Assembly: GCA_017539045.1 (NCBI GenBank)
Contig: JAFYHS010000009.1
Location: 1 to 64,000, forward strand
Direction of reading: 5' to 3'
DNA: 64,000 nucleotides
Source of the DNA: Bacteroidales bacterium
Lineage (GTDB): Bacteria > Bacteroidota > Bacteroidia > Bacteroidales > F082
The position numbers and the translations under genes are program-made. Numbering within the stretch: the first letter of the stretch is position 1; each line of letters starts with the position of its first letter. The notes beneath the pieces were generated by a model, which worked only from the letters and a program-made list of their open reading frames with translations, had not been told where the DNA came from and searched no databases. Positions 17,600 to 25,623 of this stretch are shown piece after piece.

Positions 17600-18297
17600 C
17601 AGAACGGTGCGAAAGTCAAGCCAACCGACAGCGGGTGAATCTCAGGGGCATTGTGGCCGACAGCGAAGACGGGCGAAATCTGATAGGCGGCAAAGGCGCT
17701 CACCCATCTCCAACCCACACGCAGCGTGGCCGAATAGGCATAACGCTCCAGGTTGTTGATGTAACAGTATTTCTCGTGCACGATGGAACCGTTGTCGTTG
17801 GTCAGCACAGCACCTTCGGTGGGGTCGGGACCCACATATTTCGTCTTGGCCGCCACCATGATGCCAATCTTGAAGCCCACGCCAATCTTCACGGCGTCCT
17901 TGATACGGAAACGCAGCTCGAGCGGCACTTCCAGATAGGTCGGGTTGACCTTGGCGCGCTTGAACTTCTCGTTGCCACGATACGAATCGGAGAGGACCAA
18001 TGTGTCGGCATAGGGGTTAGAGATGCGGTTGTACGAGAAATAGTTGTGCGACGACATGCCTGCACCAATGCTGACGGTATGCTTCGTGCTCTCGCCCAAG
18101 GGGAAATTATAGGTCAAGCCGAGGCCCACGCCTTGGTTGAAGCCACGGGCATCCCAGTTGTCGCTGGTCTTCAGCTGCAAGTCACTGAACAGGTCAATGC
18201 CAAGGGTGATTTTGTTGTCCGTCTTGTTGGCGATGAGTTGGGCGAAAGAGGTCATCGAAACGACCATCGCGATAAATGTGAATAATGCTTTCTTCAT
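17599..18297 (-). CDS. Outer-membrane beta-barrel protein (PorT-like)
   Basis: The ATG at 18297 gives 232 residues beginning MKKALFTFIAMVVSMTSFAQ, a complete signal peptide. An ATG 6 codons earlier is possible but lies in an AACTCTAAACT-type repeat. The mature part consists of amphipathic strands (GLGLTYNFPLGE, LEVPLELRFRIKDAVKIGVG, YAYSATLRVGWRW), as in small PorT/OmpW-sized barrels. Function is unknown. It is the middle gene of a probable three-gene minus-strand unit with the 150-residue protein upstream and queG downstream, and it is coupled to queG by a one-base overlap. Confidence 0.7.
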   Translation of the reverse strand: MKKALFTFIAMVVSMTSFAQLIANKTDNKITLGIDLFSDLQLKTSDNWDARGFNQGVGLGLTYNFPLGESTKHTVSIGAGMSSHNYFSYNRISNPYADTLVLSDSYRGNEKFKRAKVNPTYLEVPLELRFRIKDAVKIGVGFKIGIMVAAKTKYVGPDPTEGAVLTNDNGSIVHEKYCYINNLERYAYSATLRVGWRWVSAFAAYQISPVFAVGHNAPEIHPLSVGLTFAPF

Positions 18298-18309
18298 ATG
18301 TGATAATGC

Positions 18310-18349
18310 TTTCAAACTCTAAACTTTAAACTCTAAACTCTCAACTCTT
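18310..18349. repeat. AACTCTAAACT-type short tandem repeat tract
   Basis: A run of variants of AAACTCT and CAACTCT spans the end of the 150-residue gene, including its stop codon. Similar tracts are at 48997-49027 and, in a diverged form, at 50093-50118 and 56682-56718. Confidence 0.6.
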
Positions 18350-18785
18350 CCATAATAGCCCTGCGTTCATCCAACAAACGGTTGATCTCTTCGTCGGTGA
18401 GGTCCGACTGGCGCAACAGCTTGTCGATGGCTTCTATCTTGGCCTCAAGGTTCTCAGTGGTACCAGGGATGTCGGTCAACTGCTTCTCCTTGTTGACAGG
18501 CGGCTCCTGGGGCGTGGTTTCCTGCGGTGTGACAGGCATACCTTCGCCGGAGAAGTTCTTCAGCTGTCCCATCACCATCTCCATCATCTGTTTGGTGAAC
18601 GGGTCCAACTTGTAGATCTCCACCTTCATCTCATCCTTCATCTCGTCGAAGTCCTCCAAGAACATCTTCAGCTGCTCTTTCTGCTCTTCGTTGATACCCG
18701 GGATGGCGTCCAAATCCTGATTCTCCATCAGTTTCTTGAACATGTTCAGCAGGTCGTCGAGGCCGTTGTTGAGGTTATCGTCCAT
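18333..18785 (-). CDS. Conserved-looking acidic helical protein, 150 aa, unknown function
   Basis: The ATG at 18785 (MDDNLNNGLDDLLNMF) is chosen over one 21 codons upstream, because the extension is basic and lies across the presumed promoter. A near-consensus minus-7 box TTTCTTTG is at 18812-18805. The protein is soluble, acidic and mostly helical. A Pro/Thr/Glu-rich linker sits near 90-110 and a C-terminal coiled-coil-like hairpin (DLTDEEINRLLDERRAIMEE) follows. No family is recognised. The stop codon lies inside a short tandem repeat tract. It is divergent from the enoyl-CoA hydratase gene. Confidence 0.6.
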   Translation of the reverse strand: MDDNLNNGLDDLLNMFKKLMENQDLDAIPGINEEQKEQLKMFLEDFDEMKDEMKVEIYKLDPFTKQMMEMVMGQLKNFSGEGMPVTPQETTPQEPPVNKEKQLTDIPGTTENLEAKIEAIDKLLRQSDLTDEEINRLLDERRAIMEELRV

Positions 18786-18883
18786 CTTTTTCTGTTTTCG
18801 TTTGCAAAGAAACGAATTTTTTGCGGATTGATTGTGACAGTTTGGCAATTTTTCACGAATATTGCATCTCTAAACCAACGAAA

Positions 18884-19669
18884 ATGGATTTCAAAACGAT
18901 AAAGATACAACTGGGCGAAAGCATGGCATGGATCAACCTCGACCGCCCCGAGGTACGTAACGCGTTGAATGCAGAGTTGATACATGAGCTGACCGAGGTC
19001 TTCGAATGGCTCAACAGTCGCGACGACATCCGTGTCGTTATTCTCAAAGGCAACGGTAAGGCTTTCTGTGCCGGCGCCGACCTTGAGTATATGAAAGCGA
19101 TGGCGGGATTCAGCTACAACCAAAACATAGCTGATGCCGAGAAGCTTTCGAAACTGTTTCAAACCATATATTTCTGCAACAAGGCGGTCATCGTTGATGT
19201 CCACGGCGCCTGTATCGGTGGTGCCAACGGAATCATCGCCGCCGCCGATATCGTGATTTCCGAACGACAGACCAAGTTTGCCTTCACCGAGGTGCGCTTG
19301 GGTCTCACACCTGCCACCATCTCGCCTTTCGTGGTAAGCCGCATAGGCAACACCGCTGCCAAAGAGCTGATGCTCACCGGACACCGTTTCACTGCAGACG
19401 AGGCCAAGGCATTTGGGCTGGTGAATGCCGTCGTCGACGAGGCCGAGATGATTGACACAGAACGGAAGTACATCGAGCATTTCCTTCAGGCCTCGCCTGA
19501 CGCCATCGCTGAGTGTAAGAACCTGCTTCGTCTGGTGAGTGGCACCAACGATCCTTTCAACCCCGTCTTTCACGACACTTCGATCCTCATCGCCAACCAA
19601 CGCATCTCCGAGGCAGGTCAAGAGGGCATGAAGGCGTTTTTCGAGAAACGAAAACCTAATTGGGAATAA
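18884..19669 (+). CDS. Enoyl-CoA hydratase/isomerase family, methylglutaconyl-CoA hydratase-like
   Basis: The ATG at 18884 gives 261 residues (MDFKTIKIQLGESMAWINLD), the usual crotonase start. Oxyanion-hole segments are AFCAGADLEYM (about 65-75) and GACIGGANG (about 108-116). The catalytic region TEVRLGLTPATISPFVV (about 135-151) most resembles methylglutaconyl-CoA hydratases of leucine breakdown, although other enoyl-CoA hydratases share it. It would hydrate an enoyl-CoA in the cytoplasm. No other acyl-CoA genes are nearby, so the pathway is uncertain. Confidence 0.85.
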   Translation: MDFKTIKIQLGESMAWINLDRPEVRNALNAELIHELTEVFEWLNSRDDIRVVILKGNGKAFCAGADLEYMKAMAGFSYNQNIADAEKLSKLFQTIYFCNKAVIVDVHGACIGGANGIIAAADIVISERQTKFAFTEVRLGLTPATISPFVVSRIGNTAAKELMLTGHRFTADEAKAFGLVNAVVDEAEMIDTERKYIEHFLQASPDAIAECKNLLRLVSGTNDPFNPVFHDTSILIANQRISEAGQEGMKAFFEKRKPNWE

Positions 19670-19748
19670 AAACCGCTCGCGGTTTTCTCTCAAATTCCAA
19701 CGATCTTCAGTAAAACATCTCTAATTCTATAATTCTTGATAAAAAACC

Positions 19749-20408
19749 ATGAAAAAATTTGCAGTAATACTCGCCGGCTGCGGCCGTAAGGACGGCAGCG
19801 AAATCAACGAAGCTATCACCCTTTTGCTCTCCATTGAGCAGCACCATTGTGAATACCAATGTTTTGCGCCCAACCGCCCTCAAACCGAGGTCGTCGACCA
19901 CCTCAGCGAGAAACAGGTCAAAGAAGAGCGCAACATCCTGACTGAGGCAGCCCGTCTGGCTCGTAGCCGCATCCTTCCCGTTGAGGATTACAAAGCCGCC
20001 GATTTCGATGCGCTGTTTTTCAGCGGTGGCTACGGCGTGGCCAAAAATCTATGCGACTATGCCTACAAAGGCGCCGACATGGAGGTGCAGCCCGATGTGG
20101 CCCGCGCCATCATCGAGACTCGTGAGGCAGGCAAGCCTCTCGGTGGCATGTGCATCGCGCCTGTGATGTTCGCCAAACTTCTGCCCGGTGTTTGCGTCAC
20201 CTTGGGCAACGAAGGCACACCCGATGCAGAAAACATCCGTAAAATGGGTGCCTTCCACGTGCAGACCGAACACGGCGACGTTTGTGCCGACAACGAGCTG
20301 TTGGTCTTTACCACACCTGCCTACATGCTCGATGCCACACTGAAAGACGTTTACGACGGAGCTTACAATTTGGTTGAGTCTGTGGTAGATTATCTTGATA
20401 AAAAATAA
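19749..20408 (+). CDS. elbB: ElbB-family DJ-1/PfpI-like glyoxalase
   Basis: This 219-residue protein matches ElbB (isoprenoid biosynthesis-associated glyoxalase) from end to end. It has the GCGRKDGSEINEA N-terminus, the central FFSGGYGVAKNLCDYA, and the nucleophile-elbow Cys in LGGMCIAPV (about residue 137). Members have weak glyoxalase activity. The link to isoprenoid synthesis comes from E. coli genetics and may not hold here. It is convergent with upp, with only 34 bases between, and no clear terminator was seen. Confidence 0.88.
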   Translation: MKKFAVILAGCGRKDGSEINEAITLLLSIEQHHCEYQCFAPNRPQTEVVDHLSEKQVKEERNILTEAARLARSRILPVEDYKAADFDALFFSGGYGVAKNLCDYAYKGADMEVQPDVARAIIETREAGKPLGGMCIAPVMFAKLLPGVCVTLGNEGTPDAENIRKMGAFHVQTEHGDVCADNELLVFTTPAYMLDATLKDVYDGAYNLVESVVDYLDKK

Positions 20409-20442
20409 ACCTAGTTAATTATAATTTCCGCTTCTATAAGCA

Positions 20443-21105
20443 TTAAATTTTGTCGCCATAGGCGAGATCCCCTGCATCACCTAATCCTGGAACGATGTAT
20501 TTGTGCTCGTTCAGGATGGGGTCGATGGCGGCGCACCACAGCGTGACGTTGTCAAGGGGCTTGAACAGCTTCATCAGGTTGTCGATGCCGTCTTGTGCGG
20601 CGATGACGCAACACAGATGGAGCTGTTTTGGTATGCCTTTGGTGCAAAGGGCTTGGTAGGCCAATTCGAGGCTGCCGCCCGTTGCCAGCATCGGGTCGGC
20701 GATGATGAGTGTTTTGTCCGTCAGGTCGGGGGCAGCCAAATACTCCACCTTGATGCCTACGCTTTCATGCTTCTCGTCCATATAATAACGATAGGCCGAG
20801 ACGAAAGCGTTGCCTGCATGGTCGAACACATCCAAGAAGCCTTGGTGGAAAGGCAGGCCGGCGCGAAACACGGTGGCCAGTACGACTTCGTCGTCGGGGG
20901 TGTTGGCTTGGGCGGGAGCCAATGGCGTTTGAATGGTTTTCTCGGAATAGTGTAGTGTCTTGCTCACCTCGTAGGCCATCATCTGACCGATACGTTGCAG
21001 GTTATGGCGGAAGGTGTTGCGGTCGCCTTGTATTTTGATGTCTCTCAGCTCAGCCACGTACTGGTTGATGATGCTGTTGCTTTCTGCAAAATTGATGATG
21101 TTCAC
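20443..21105 (-). CDS. upp: Uracil phosphoribosyltransferase
   Basis: This 220-residue protein carries the phosphoribosyltransferase motif LIIADPMLATGGSLELA (about 133-149) and the C-terminal uracil-binding region (KYIVPGLGDAGDLAYG). It makes UMP from uracil and PRPP in pyrimidine salvage. The start is GTG at 21105, supported by a promoter just upstream. The first in-frame ATG would cut into the fold. Confidence 0.93.
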   Translation of the reverse strand: MNIINFAESNSIINQYVAELRDIKIQGDRNTFRHNLQRIGQMMAYEVSKTLHYSEKTIQTPLAPAQANTPDDEVVLATVFRAGLPFHQGFLDVFDHAGNAFVSAYRYYMDEKHESVGIKVEYLAAPDLTDKTLIIADPMLATGGSLELAYQALCTKGIPKQLHLCCVIAAQDGIDNLMKLFKPLDNVTLWCAAIDPILNEHKYIVPGLGDAGDLAYGDKI

Positions 21106-21121
21106 GGCTCTAATTTTTGGA

Positions 21122-21129
21122 CAAAGGTA
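21122..21129 (-). promoter_or_regulatory. Minus-7 box of upp
   Basis: Minus-strand TACCTTTG (21129-21122) fits TAnnTTTG and predicts a start near 21115, about 10 bases before the GTG. It lies immediately after the terminator of the Ser-rich protein gene. Confidence 0.65.
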
Positions 21130-21170
21130 GAAAAAAAGAGAGGGCGGCCTGATGACCGCCCTCGTTTTTA
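21130..21170 (-). terminator. Intrinsic terminator after the Ser-rich protein gene
   Basis: GAGGGCGG (21140-21147) and CCGCCCTC (21156-21163) form a perfect stem. In the minus direction it is followed by a run of seven T. Confidence 0.85.
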
Positions 21171-21189
21171 TTGTTTTTTTTGTCTTATC

Positions 21190-22320
21190 TTATCTGCGTC
21201 CGCTGTTGGCTGAGCCGCTGCGGCTGCTGGTGCCGCTTGAGCTTCTGCTGCTGGAGGAGCTGCTGCGGGTCGTCGAGCTCGTCGAGGTGCCGCTTGAACG
21301 GGTGCTTGAGCTTGAGCTGCTGGCGCGGCTGCTACCGCTGTTGCTGCTGTTGCCGCTGCGGTTGGTGGAGCTGCTTGAGCGGTTGACGTTGCTGTTGCCG
21401 GTGCGACCGCTGGTGCTAGTGCCACTGCTGGGACGGCTGCTGTTCGAGTTGTTGTTGACTCGGCTGGAGCCGCTGTTGCCAGTGCGACCGCTGCTGCTGG
21501 AGCCGGAGCTCGGGCGGCTGACGCTACCGCTGTCGTTGCGCGGGGCGGCGGGGGCGTTGGGCTTGCTGTTGCCGTTGCTGACGCTGCCGCTGTTGTTGCC
21601 CGTGTTGGCGTTGCCTGAGCTCATGCTGCCGCTGGTGGCTGAGCCAGTCGAAGAACCGCTGTTGTTGGGTCTGACGGTGGCGCTGCTGTTGCTGCTGTTG
21701 GGCTTGGGCTCTTCACTGCTCCAGTTGTGGGTGGCAGGATAACCGCCGTTGCTGTGGTGGTAGCCGTAGGTGTGGTGGAACGGGTCCATCGGGGGCATGG
21801 GGTGACCGTGAGGCGGCATCGGCGGGCGGAAACCGTCGTAGTAGTAGCGGTAGGTGCCCGGACGGTGGTAGTAGCGCACACGCGGTCCGATGTGGATCAC
21901 CACCCAAGGCTCAGTGCGCGAGCCATGCCAGCAGAAGCGGATGGGCTCGAAGTACTCGAAGGTGGTGAAGCTGTAGAGCTCGCGGCCTATCGTGTAGTAG
22001 GGCATGATCGTGTAGGTGAAGTGACGGTCGATGCTGTAGGAAGGGATCTCGACAGCGATTCTCTTGATGCGACCGGGACGGACCTTCACGTATTTCTCGG
22101 CATAGGAGAAGCCGTCGTCAGGATCGAGGTAGATGCAGACGTTACCTCTATAGGTGTAGTCGCCAATGTTCTCGACGTCGTAGTAGACCGTGACCGAGTT
22201 GTAGTTGTACACCATCACGGGCTGTGAGACCAAGGCGAGTTCGGGCGGGAAACCGCTTGCTTTTGCTGCGATGGCTCCTGTCACTAACAGGAGGGTCATC
22301 AGGATGTTCTTGGCTTTCAT
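21190..22320 (-). CDS. Secreted protein with long Ser/Asn/Gly/Arg low-complexity tail
   Basis: This 376-residue protein has a signal peptide (cleavage near AKA at residue 20). A compact N-terminal domain (about 20-170) has YDVENIGDYTYRGNVCIYL and CWHGSRTEPWVVIHIGPRVR, followed by a His/Pro/Tyr-rich stretch (PPMPPHGHPMPPMDPFHH). From about 195 to the end it is almost only Ser, Gly, Asn, Thr and Arg, with repeated RPSSGSSSSGRTGNS-like units. The tail should be disordered and basic, perhaps binding cell wall or nucleic acid. No family is recognised. Opposite-strand frames here are leucine-rich shadows of this repeat. Confidence 0.7.
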   Translation of the reverse strand: MKAKNILMTLLLVTGAIAAKASGFPPELALVSQPVMVYNYNSVTVYYDVENIGDYTYRGNVCIYLDPDDGFSYAEKYVKVRPGRIKRIAVEIPSYSIDRHFTYTIMPYYTIGRELYSFTTFEYFEPIRFCWHGSRTEPWVVIHIGPRVRYYHRPGTYRYYYDGFRPPMPPHGHPMPPMDPFHHTYGYHHSNGGYPATHNWSSEEPKPNSSNSSATVRPNNSGSSTGSATSGSMSSGNANTGNNSGSVSNGNSKPNAPAAPRNDSGSVSRPSSGSSSSGRTGNSGSSRVNNNSNSSRPSSGTSTSGRTGNSNVNRSSSSTNRSGNSSNSGSSRASSSSSSTRSSGTSTSSTTRSSSSSSRSSSGTSSRSGSANSGRR

Positions 22321-22400
22321 AGTTGTGATTTTTTAGAGGGTTTGACTTCTGTTTTTGTGTTCACCTTATCACACTACCAAAACCGTGCCAAAATATTTTA

Positions 22401-22530
22401 GATTCCCCTGCGGGGAATGGAAAACCTGTTATTATGTAAACTGCGGCGGCAAGTAACGCTTACAAATCGTAAACATCACAAACCGCCGCAATAATACATA
22501 CGACTTAACTCCATTCCCCGCAGGGGAATC
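22401..22530. repeat. Nested palindromic element, copy 1
   Basis: Outer arms 22401-22421 and 22510-22530 are a perfect 21-bp inverted repeat, and each arm is itself a hairpin (ATTCCCC TGC GGGGAAT). Inner arms TGCGGCGG (22442-22449) and CCGCCGCA (22483-22490) enclose a core whose reverse complement matches the cores of copies 2 and 3. It fills most of the gap between the Ser-rich gene and the 5'-nucleotidase gene. Confidence 0.85.
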
Positions 22531-22532
22531 TC

Positions 22533-23963
22533 TTATTCCACTTCAGTGACTCTATGAGTCGTGCCGTAATCAATCTCGGGATGGCTTGCCAGGTACTCCA
22601 GCATCAGCTCGTTGGAGCTGCGGAAGGTGCTATGGCCCTCGTCTTCATGCTCGTAGTCGAATGTGCTCGACATGTAGCTGTTCATCACCACATTGTATTT
22701 GGCGCTGGGGTCAATGGGCTTGCCGTTGTCCAAGGTCACCTTGAAGTCGGTGATTTCGCCTTCGTCGCTCACCTTAAATTTATAGGAGCAGCCCGAACAG
22801 TAGATGGGACCGTGGTCGCTGGTGAAGCATGATTTCATCATGTTGACGACCTCCTCGCCGCTGAGCGTGTAGGCGATGATCTCGTTGTCGAAGGGGTCGA
22901 GGGCGAAGATGTCCTTTAACGTCACAGGACGTGCTGAGAGTGTGTCGTAGCGTACGCCGCCAGGGTTCTGGAAGCCGAGGTCAGCGCCTGTGGTATAGCG
23001 TATGGCGTCGGTCATCAGGCAGCCCAACGACTCGTAGTTGTCGATAGGCGTGGTGTTGGTGGTGACCACGGTACTGAAGTAATCGTTGTCGTTATATTCG
23101 TCGACCATAGCCTGCACCTCCTCGTTGCGTTTCGGAAACTCCTTGACGGAGAGCAACTCCATCTTCTTGTCGATGACCTTACCCTTCTTCAAGGTGAAGG
23201 TGCTGAGGGTCACGAACTTGACTTTGGCTTCGGCTTGGGTGACGAGTACGCCGTTGACGAGTTGGGTCTCGCTCACACGGGTGTGGCTGTGGCCGCCGAA
23301 GATGGCGTCGAGGTCGGGGAACTGCTCGGCCGTCTCGCGGTCTTCTTCATAGCCGCAGTGGGAGAGTAAGAAGACCAGGTCACATTCTTCGCGAAGCTTA
23401 GGCAGGTATTCGGGCAGCACTTCGGCGAGGGGGCGGAAGTGCGAGCCGCCGGCGTTTTTGGGGTGGAAGTCGGGCAGACCGTTCTCGCCCAGCTGTATAC
23501 CACCAATGACACCGATCTTCAAGCCGTTGCGCTCAAATACCTCGTAGGGTTTGAAGTTGGGCATCTGCAAGCTGTCGTCGAAGGTGACGTTGGCGCAGAC
23601 GAAGGGGAATTGTGCCCAGGTGAGCACGTTGCGCAAGGCTATCACGCCGCCGTCCCACTCGTGGTTGCCGAAGGTGGAGAGGTCGAAGCCGACCTTGTTC
23701 ATCAGTTCATACATGGGTTTGGCAGGCTCGGCGTAGCGGTCGTTGATGGGGTTGCCCGAGCGATTGTCGCCCGCACCGAAGAGCAGCAGGTCGGGATGTG
23801 CTGTGCGCAGGCTGTCGACGAGGGCAGCCAGCTGTGGGAAGTTATCGATGTTGGCATGCATGTCGTTGGTCGACACGACGTAGATCTTCTGTTCCTTCTC
23901 GCAGGAGGCAAAGAGGAACATGGCGGCCAAGGCCGTCAAAACGAGTAGACAGCGTTTTTTCAT
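22533..23963 (-). CDS. 5'-nucleotidase/metallophosphatase lipoprotein (UshA-like)
   Basis: This 476-residue protein has a lipoprotein signal (LFASC, Cys at residue 21). The metallophosphatase domain has NDMHAN (about 34-39), GAGDNRSGNP, TFGNHEWDGG, LLSHCGYEED and GGHSHTRV, which make up the two-metal site. The C-terminal 5'-nucleotidase domain (about 290-476) has LGCLMTDAIRYTTGADLGFQ and NPGGVRYD, where substrates bind. It probably dephosphorylates nucleotides or similar compounds outside the inner membrane. It follows a 64-residue gene after 5 bases and is likely cotranscribed with it. The stop codon is 2 bases from a nested palindromic element. Confidence 0.9.
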   Translation of the reverse strand: MKKRCLLVLTALAAMFLFASCEKEQKIYVVSTNDMHANIDNFPQLAALVDSLRTAHPDLLLFGAGDNRSGNPINDRYAEPAKPMYELMNKVGFDLSTFGNHEWDGGVIALRNVLTWAQFPFVCANVTFDDSLQMPNFKPYEVFERNGLKIGVIGGIQLGENGLPDFHPKNAGGSHFRPLAEVLPEYLPKLREECDLVFLLSHCGYEEDRETAEQFPDLDAIFGGHSHTRVSETQLVNGVLVTQAEAKVKFVTLSTFTLKKGKVIDKKMELLSVKEFPKRNEEVQAMVDEYNDNDYFSTVVTTNTTPIDNYESLGCLMTDAIRYTTGADLGFQNPGGVRYDTLSARPVTLKDIFALDPFDNEIIAYTLSGEEVVNMMKSCFTSDHGPIYCSGCSYKFKVSDEGEITDFKVTLDNGKPIDPSAKYNVVMNSYMSSTFDYEHEDEGHSTFRSSNELMLEYLASHPEIDYGTTHRVTEVE

Positions 23964-23968
23964 GGCCT

Positions 23969-24163
23969 TCAGAATTTGACGTAGATTTTTGAGTTGGCGC
24001 GCAGCGATCCGTCCAGACCGATGATGTTGCCGTAGGCGTCGCGTACCTCGACGTCGTCGAGTTTGAGGGGCAGGTTGTGGGCGCGGCAGTAGGCCAGCAC
24101 CACCGATTTCACTTTGGCGCCGTAGTAAGTGCGCACTTCGATGTCGTTGACGTAGGCTTTCAT
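23969..24163 (-). CDS. Small protein, 64 aa, unknown function, upstream of the 5'-nucleotidase
   Basis: The 64 residues (MKAYVNDIEVRTYYGAKVKS to the end KIYVKF) read as alternating beta strands with conserved-looking VRDAYGNIIGLDGSL. The gene has a strong minus-7 box upstream and codon use like its neighbours. It has no signal peptide. It is probably a real protein and the first gene of an operon with the nucleotidase. The strand-turn pattern loosely resembles ubiquitin-like or ThiS-like small proteins, but there is no C-terminal GG and the likeness is weak. Confidence 0.6.
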   Translation of the reverse strand: MKAYVNDIEVRTYYGAKVKSVVLAYCRAHNLPLKLDDVEVRDAYGNIIGLDGSLRANSKIYVKF

Positions 24164-24192
24164 GATAGGTATGTTTGGTATGTTAAGTAGGG

Positions 24193-24200
24193 CAAAAATA
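24193..24200 (-). promoter_or_regulatory. Minus-7 box of the 64-aa gene/5'-nucleotidase operon
   Basis: Minus-strand TATTTTTG (24200-24193) fits TAnnTTTG. The predicted start near 24186 lies 23 bases before the ATG at 24163. Confidence 0.6.
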
Positions 24201-24241
24201 CAGTTTTTTCAGAAAAATTCCCTTTTCTTTTGGTTTTTATG

Positions 24242-24249
24242 TATTTTTG
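24242..24249 (+). promoter_or_regulatory. Minus-7 box of the zinc metallopeptidase gene
   Basis: TATTTTTG fits TAnnTTTG and predicts a start near 24256, about 24 bases before the ATG. No clear minus-33 box was found. It is divergent from the promoter at 24193-24200. Confidence 0.6.
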
Positions 24250-24279
24250 CCCTCAAATTAACCTAAAAATCCGAAAACT

Positions 24280-25146
24280 ATGAAACTTGAAGGACGCAGA
24301 GAAAGTACGAACGTAGAAGACCGCCGCGGTAAAAGGGCGGTGGCAACCGCTGGTGGCGTCGGCCTTGGCGGCTTGATTCTTTATTTTGTGTTGAAGAGCT
24401 TCTTGGGTGTCGACATCAGCCCCATGCTCGAGCAACAGCAACAGGGTGCTTCAACCGAGTATGTCGACGAGCAGGACTATAGTCAGGTGGATCAGGAGCT
24501 GATGACCTTCTGCAAGCGTATCTTGGCAGGCACCGAGGACGTCTGGGACCGTGAGTTCAAGAAGATGGGTCGCACCTATCAGCCACCCAAGATGGTCATC
24601 TTCAGCGACGCCGTCAACTCGGCATGTGGCAACGCCACCTCGGCCAGCGGACCGTTCTATTGCTCCGCCGACGAGACCGTTTATCTTGACCTTGAGTTCT
24701 TCAAGAGCATGCGTCGTCAGATTGGTGCCGACGGCGACTTCGCCTATGCCTATGTCATCGCTCACGAGGTGGGCCACCATGTGCAGAACCAGCTTGGCAT
24801 CTTGGGCCAGGCACATCAGCAGATGGCGCGTTACGGGCAGAACACCAAGCAGTCGAACGAGATCAGCGTGCGTTTGGAGTTGCAGGCCGACTTCTTCGCC
24901 GGTGTGTGGGCCAACAACGACAATAAGCTGTTTGGCTCGTTGGAGGATGGCGACATCGAGGAGGCCTTGAACGCGGCTTCGAAGATTGGCGACGACTACT
25001 TGCAGAAGCAGGCCTATGGCCGCACCATGCCTGAGACCTTCAACCACGGCACCAGTGCCCAGCGCTCCCGTTGGCTGAGGAAAGGCATCAGCACGGGCGA
25101 TGTCAGCCTCGGCGACACCTTCTCGCCCGCTTACAACCAACTGTAA
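24280..25146 (+). CDS. Neutral zinc metallopeptidase, YpfJ family
   Basis: This 288-residue protein fits the YpfJ/KPN_02809 zinc metallopeptidase family. It begins MKLEGRRESTNVEDRRG, followed by one transmembrane segment (GGVGLGGLILYFVL, about 27-42). The active site HEVGHHVQNQLG (about 164-175) has HExxH, and RLELQADFFAGVWA (about 201-214) supplies the conserved Glu/Asp region. It is probably anchored in the inner membrane with the catalytic domain outside. The physiological substrate is unknown. The gene stands alone between a divergent promoter region and a terminator. Confidence 0.9.
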   Translation: MKLEGRRESTNVEDRRGKRAVATAGGVGLGGLILYFVLKSFLGVDISPMLEQQQQGASTEYVDEQDYSQVDQELMTFCKRILAGTEDVWDREFKKMGRTYQPPKMVIFSDAVNSACGNATSASGPFYCSADETVYLDLEFFKSMRRQIGADGDFAYAYVIAHEVGHHVQNQLGILGQAHQQMARYGQNTKQSNEISVRLELQADFFAGVWANNDNKLFGSLEDGDIEEALNAASKIGDDYLQKQAYGRTMPETFNHGTSAQRSRWLRKGISTGDVSLGDTFSPAYNQL

Positions 25147-25164
25147 GGACGGCATCATGCCAAA

Positions 25165-25194
25165 ACAAAAAAGCGCCAATCGGCGCTTTTTTTG
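25165..25194 (+). terminator. Intrinsic terminator after the zinc metallopeptidase gene
   Basis: AAGCGCC (25171-25177) and GGCGCTT (25182-25188) form a stem with loop AATC. It is followed by a T run and preceded by an A run, so it could work in both directions. Confidence 0.85.
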
Positions 25195-25240
25195 TTTCCC
25201 TTTCGCGCAATGAAGGTTTGGAGCTGGAGTGTATAGGTAT

Positions 25241-25380
25241 GAGGTTCCCGCTGCGCGGGAATGGAGTTATAGTTATCAGGTACCACGCGGCGGTTTGAAG
25301 CGTTTACGAGACGTTAACGTTATTGACCGCCGCAGGCCACTTTACACCTAACTCCATTCCCGCCGTTAGGCAGGAACCTC
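25241..25380. repeat. Nested palindromic element, copy 2
   Basis: The left arm (25241-25269) and right arm (25349-25380) pair through GAGGTTCCCG and GGAATGGAGTTA complements, with differing hairpin loops. Inner arms GCGGCGGT (25287-25294) and ACCGCCGC (25325-25332) enclose the core. Bases 25273-25331 match copy 3 at 25652-25710 at all but one position. Confidence 0.85.
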
Positions 25381-25623
25381 AAATACCGTGTGTGGGAACG
25401 CCTACACCCGACCGGGGTGGGCGGGGAGGCGGGGCCGCCGAGCGGGGAAGCGCCCGCAAAGGGACGGCTAAGTGCTTGACCCTCACAGAGCGGCGCTTGT
25501 CGTTTACCTTCGGAGAAGGTACTCCGCGACCTGAGGGTCAGGCACTTAGACGTACGCGGGGAGGTCCGATAGAGGCGGCCTTGATTCTTTGCTCCTTTCT
25601 CATCAAGGAGAAAGGACGGAAAG
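25381..25623. other. GC-rich structured spacer between two palindromic elements
   Basis: This 243-bp stretch between copies 2 and 3 contains a long inverted repeat: TAAGTGCTTGACCCTCA (25468-25484) pairs with TGAGGGTCAGGCACTTA (25532-25548), with one G-T pair. The loop holds a small CCTT-CGGAG-AAGG hairpin (25507-25519). The left part is a G-rich run with GGGGTGGGCGGGGAGGCGGGG. Open frames on both strands here have no gene-like character. It could be a structured RNA, part of a composite mobile element, or inert. Confidence 0.5.

Noticed and set aside
21152-21742. 196-codon leucine-rich plus-strand open frame resembling a membrane protein
   Set aside because: The Leu runs are the complement of Ser/Arg/Gly repeats in the opposite gene, which has a signal peptide, a terminator and codon structure.
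25460-25560. Long hairpin considered as a tRNA or known riboswitch
   Set aside because: It has no cloverleaf, anticodon arm or CCA end and fits no riboswitch pattern that I can recognise. It is reported only as a structured module.
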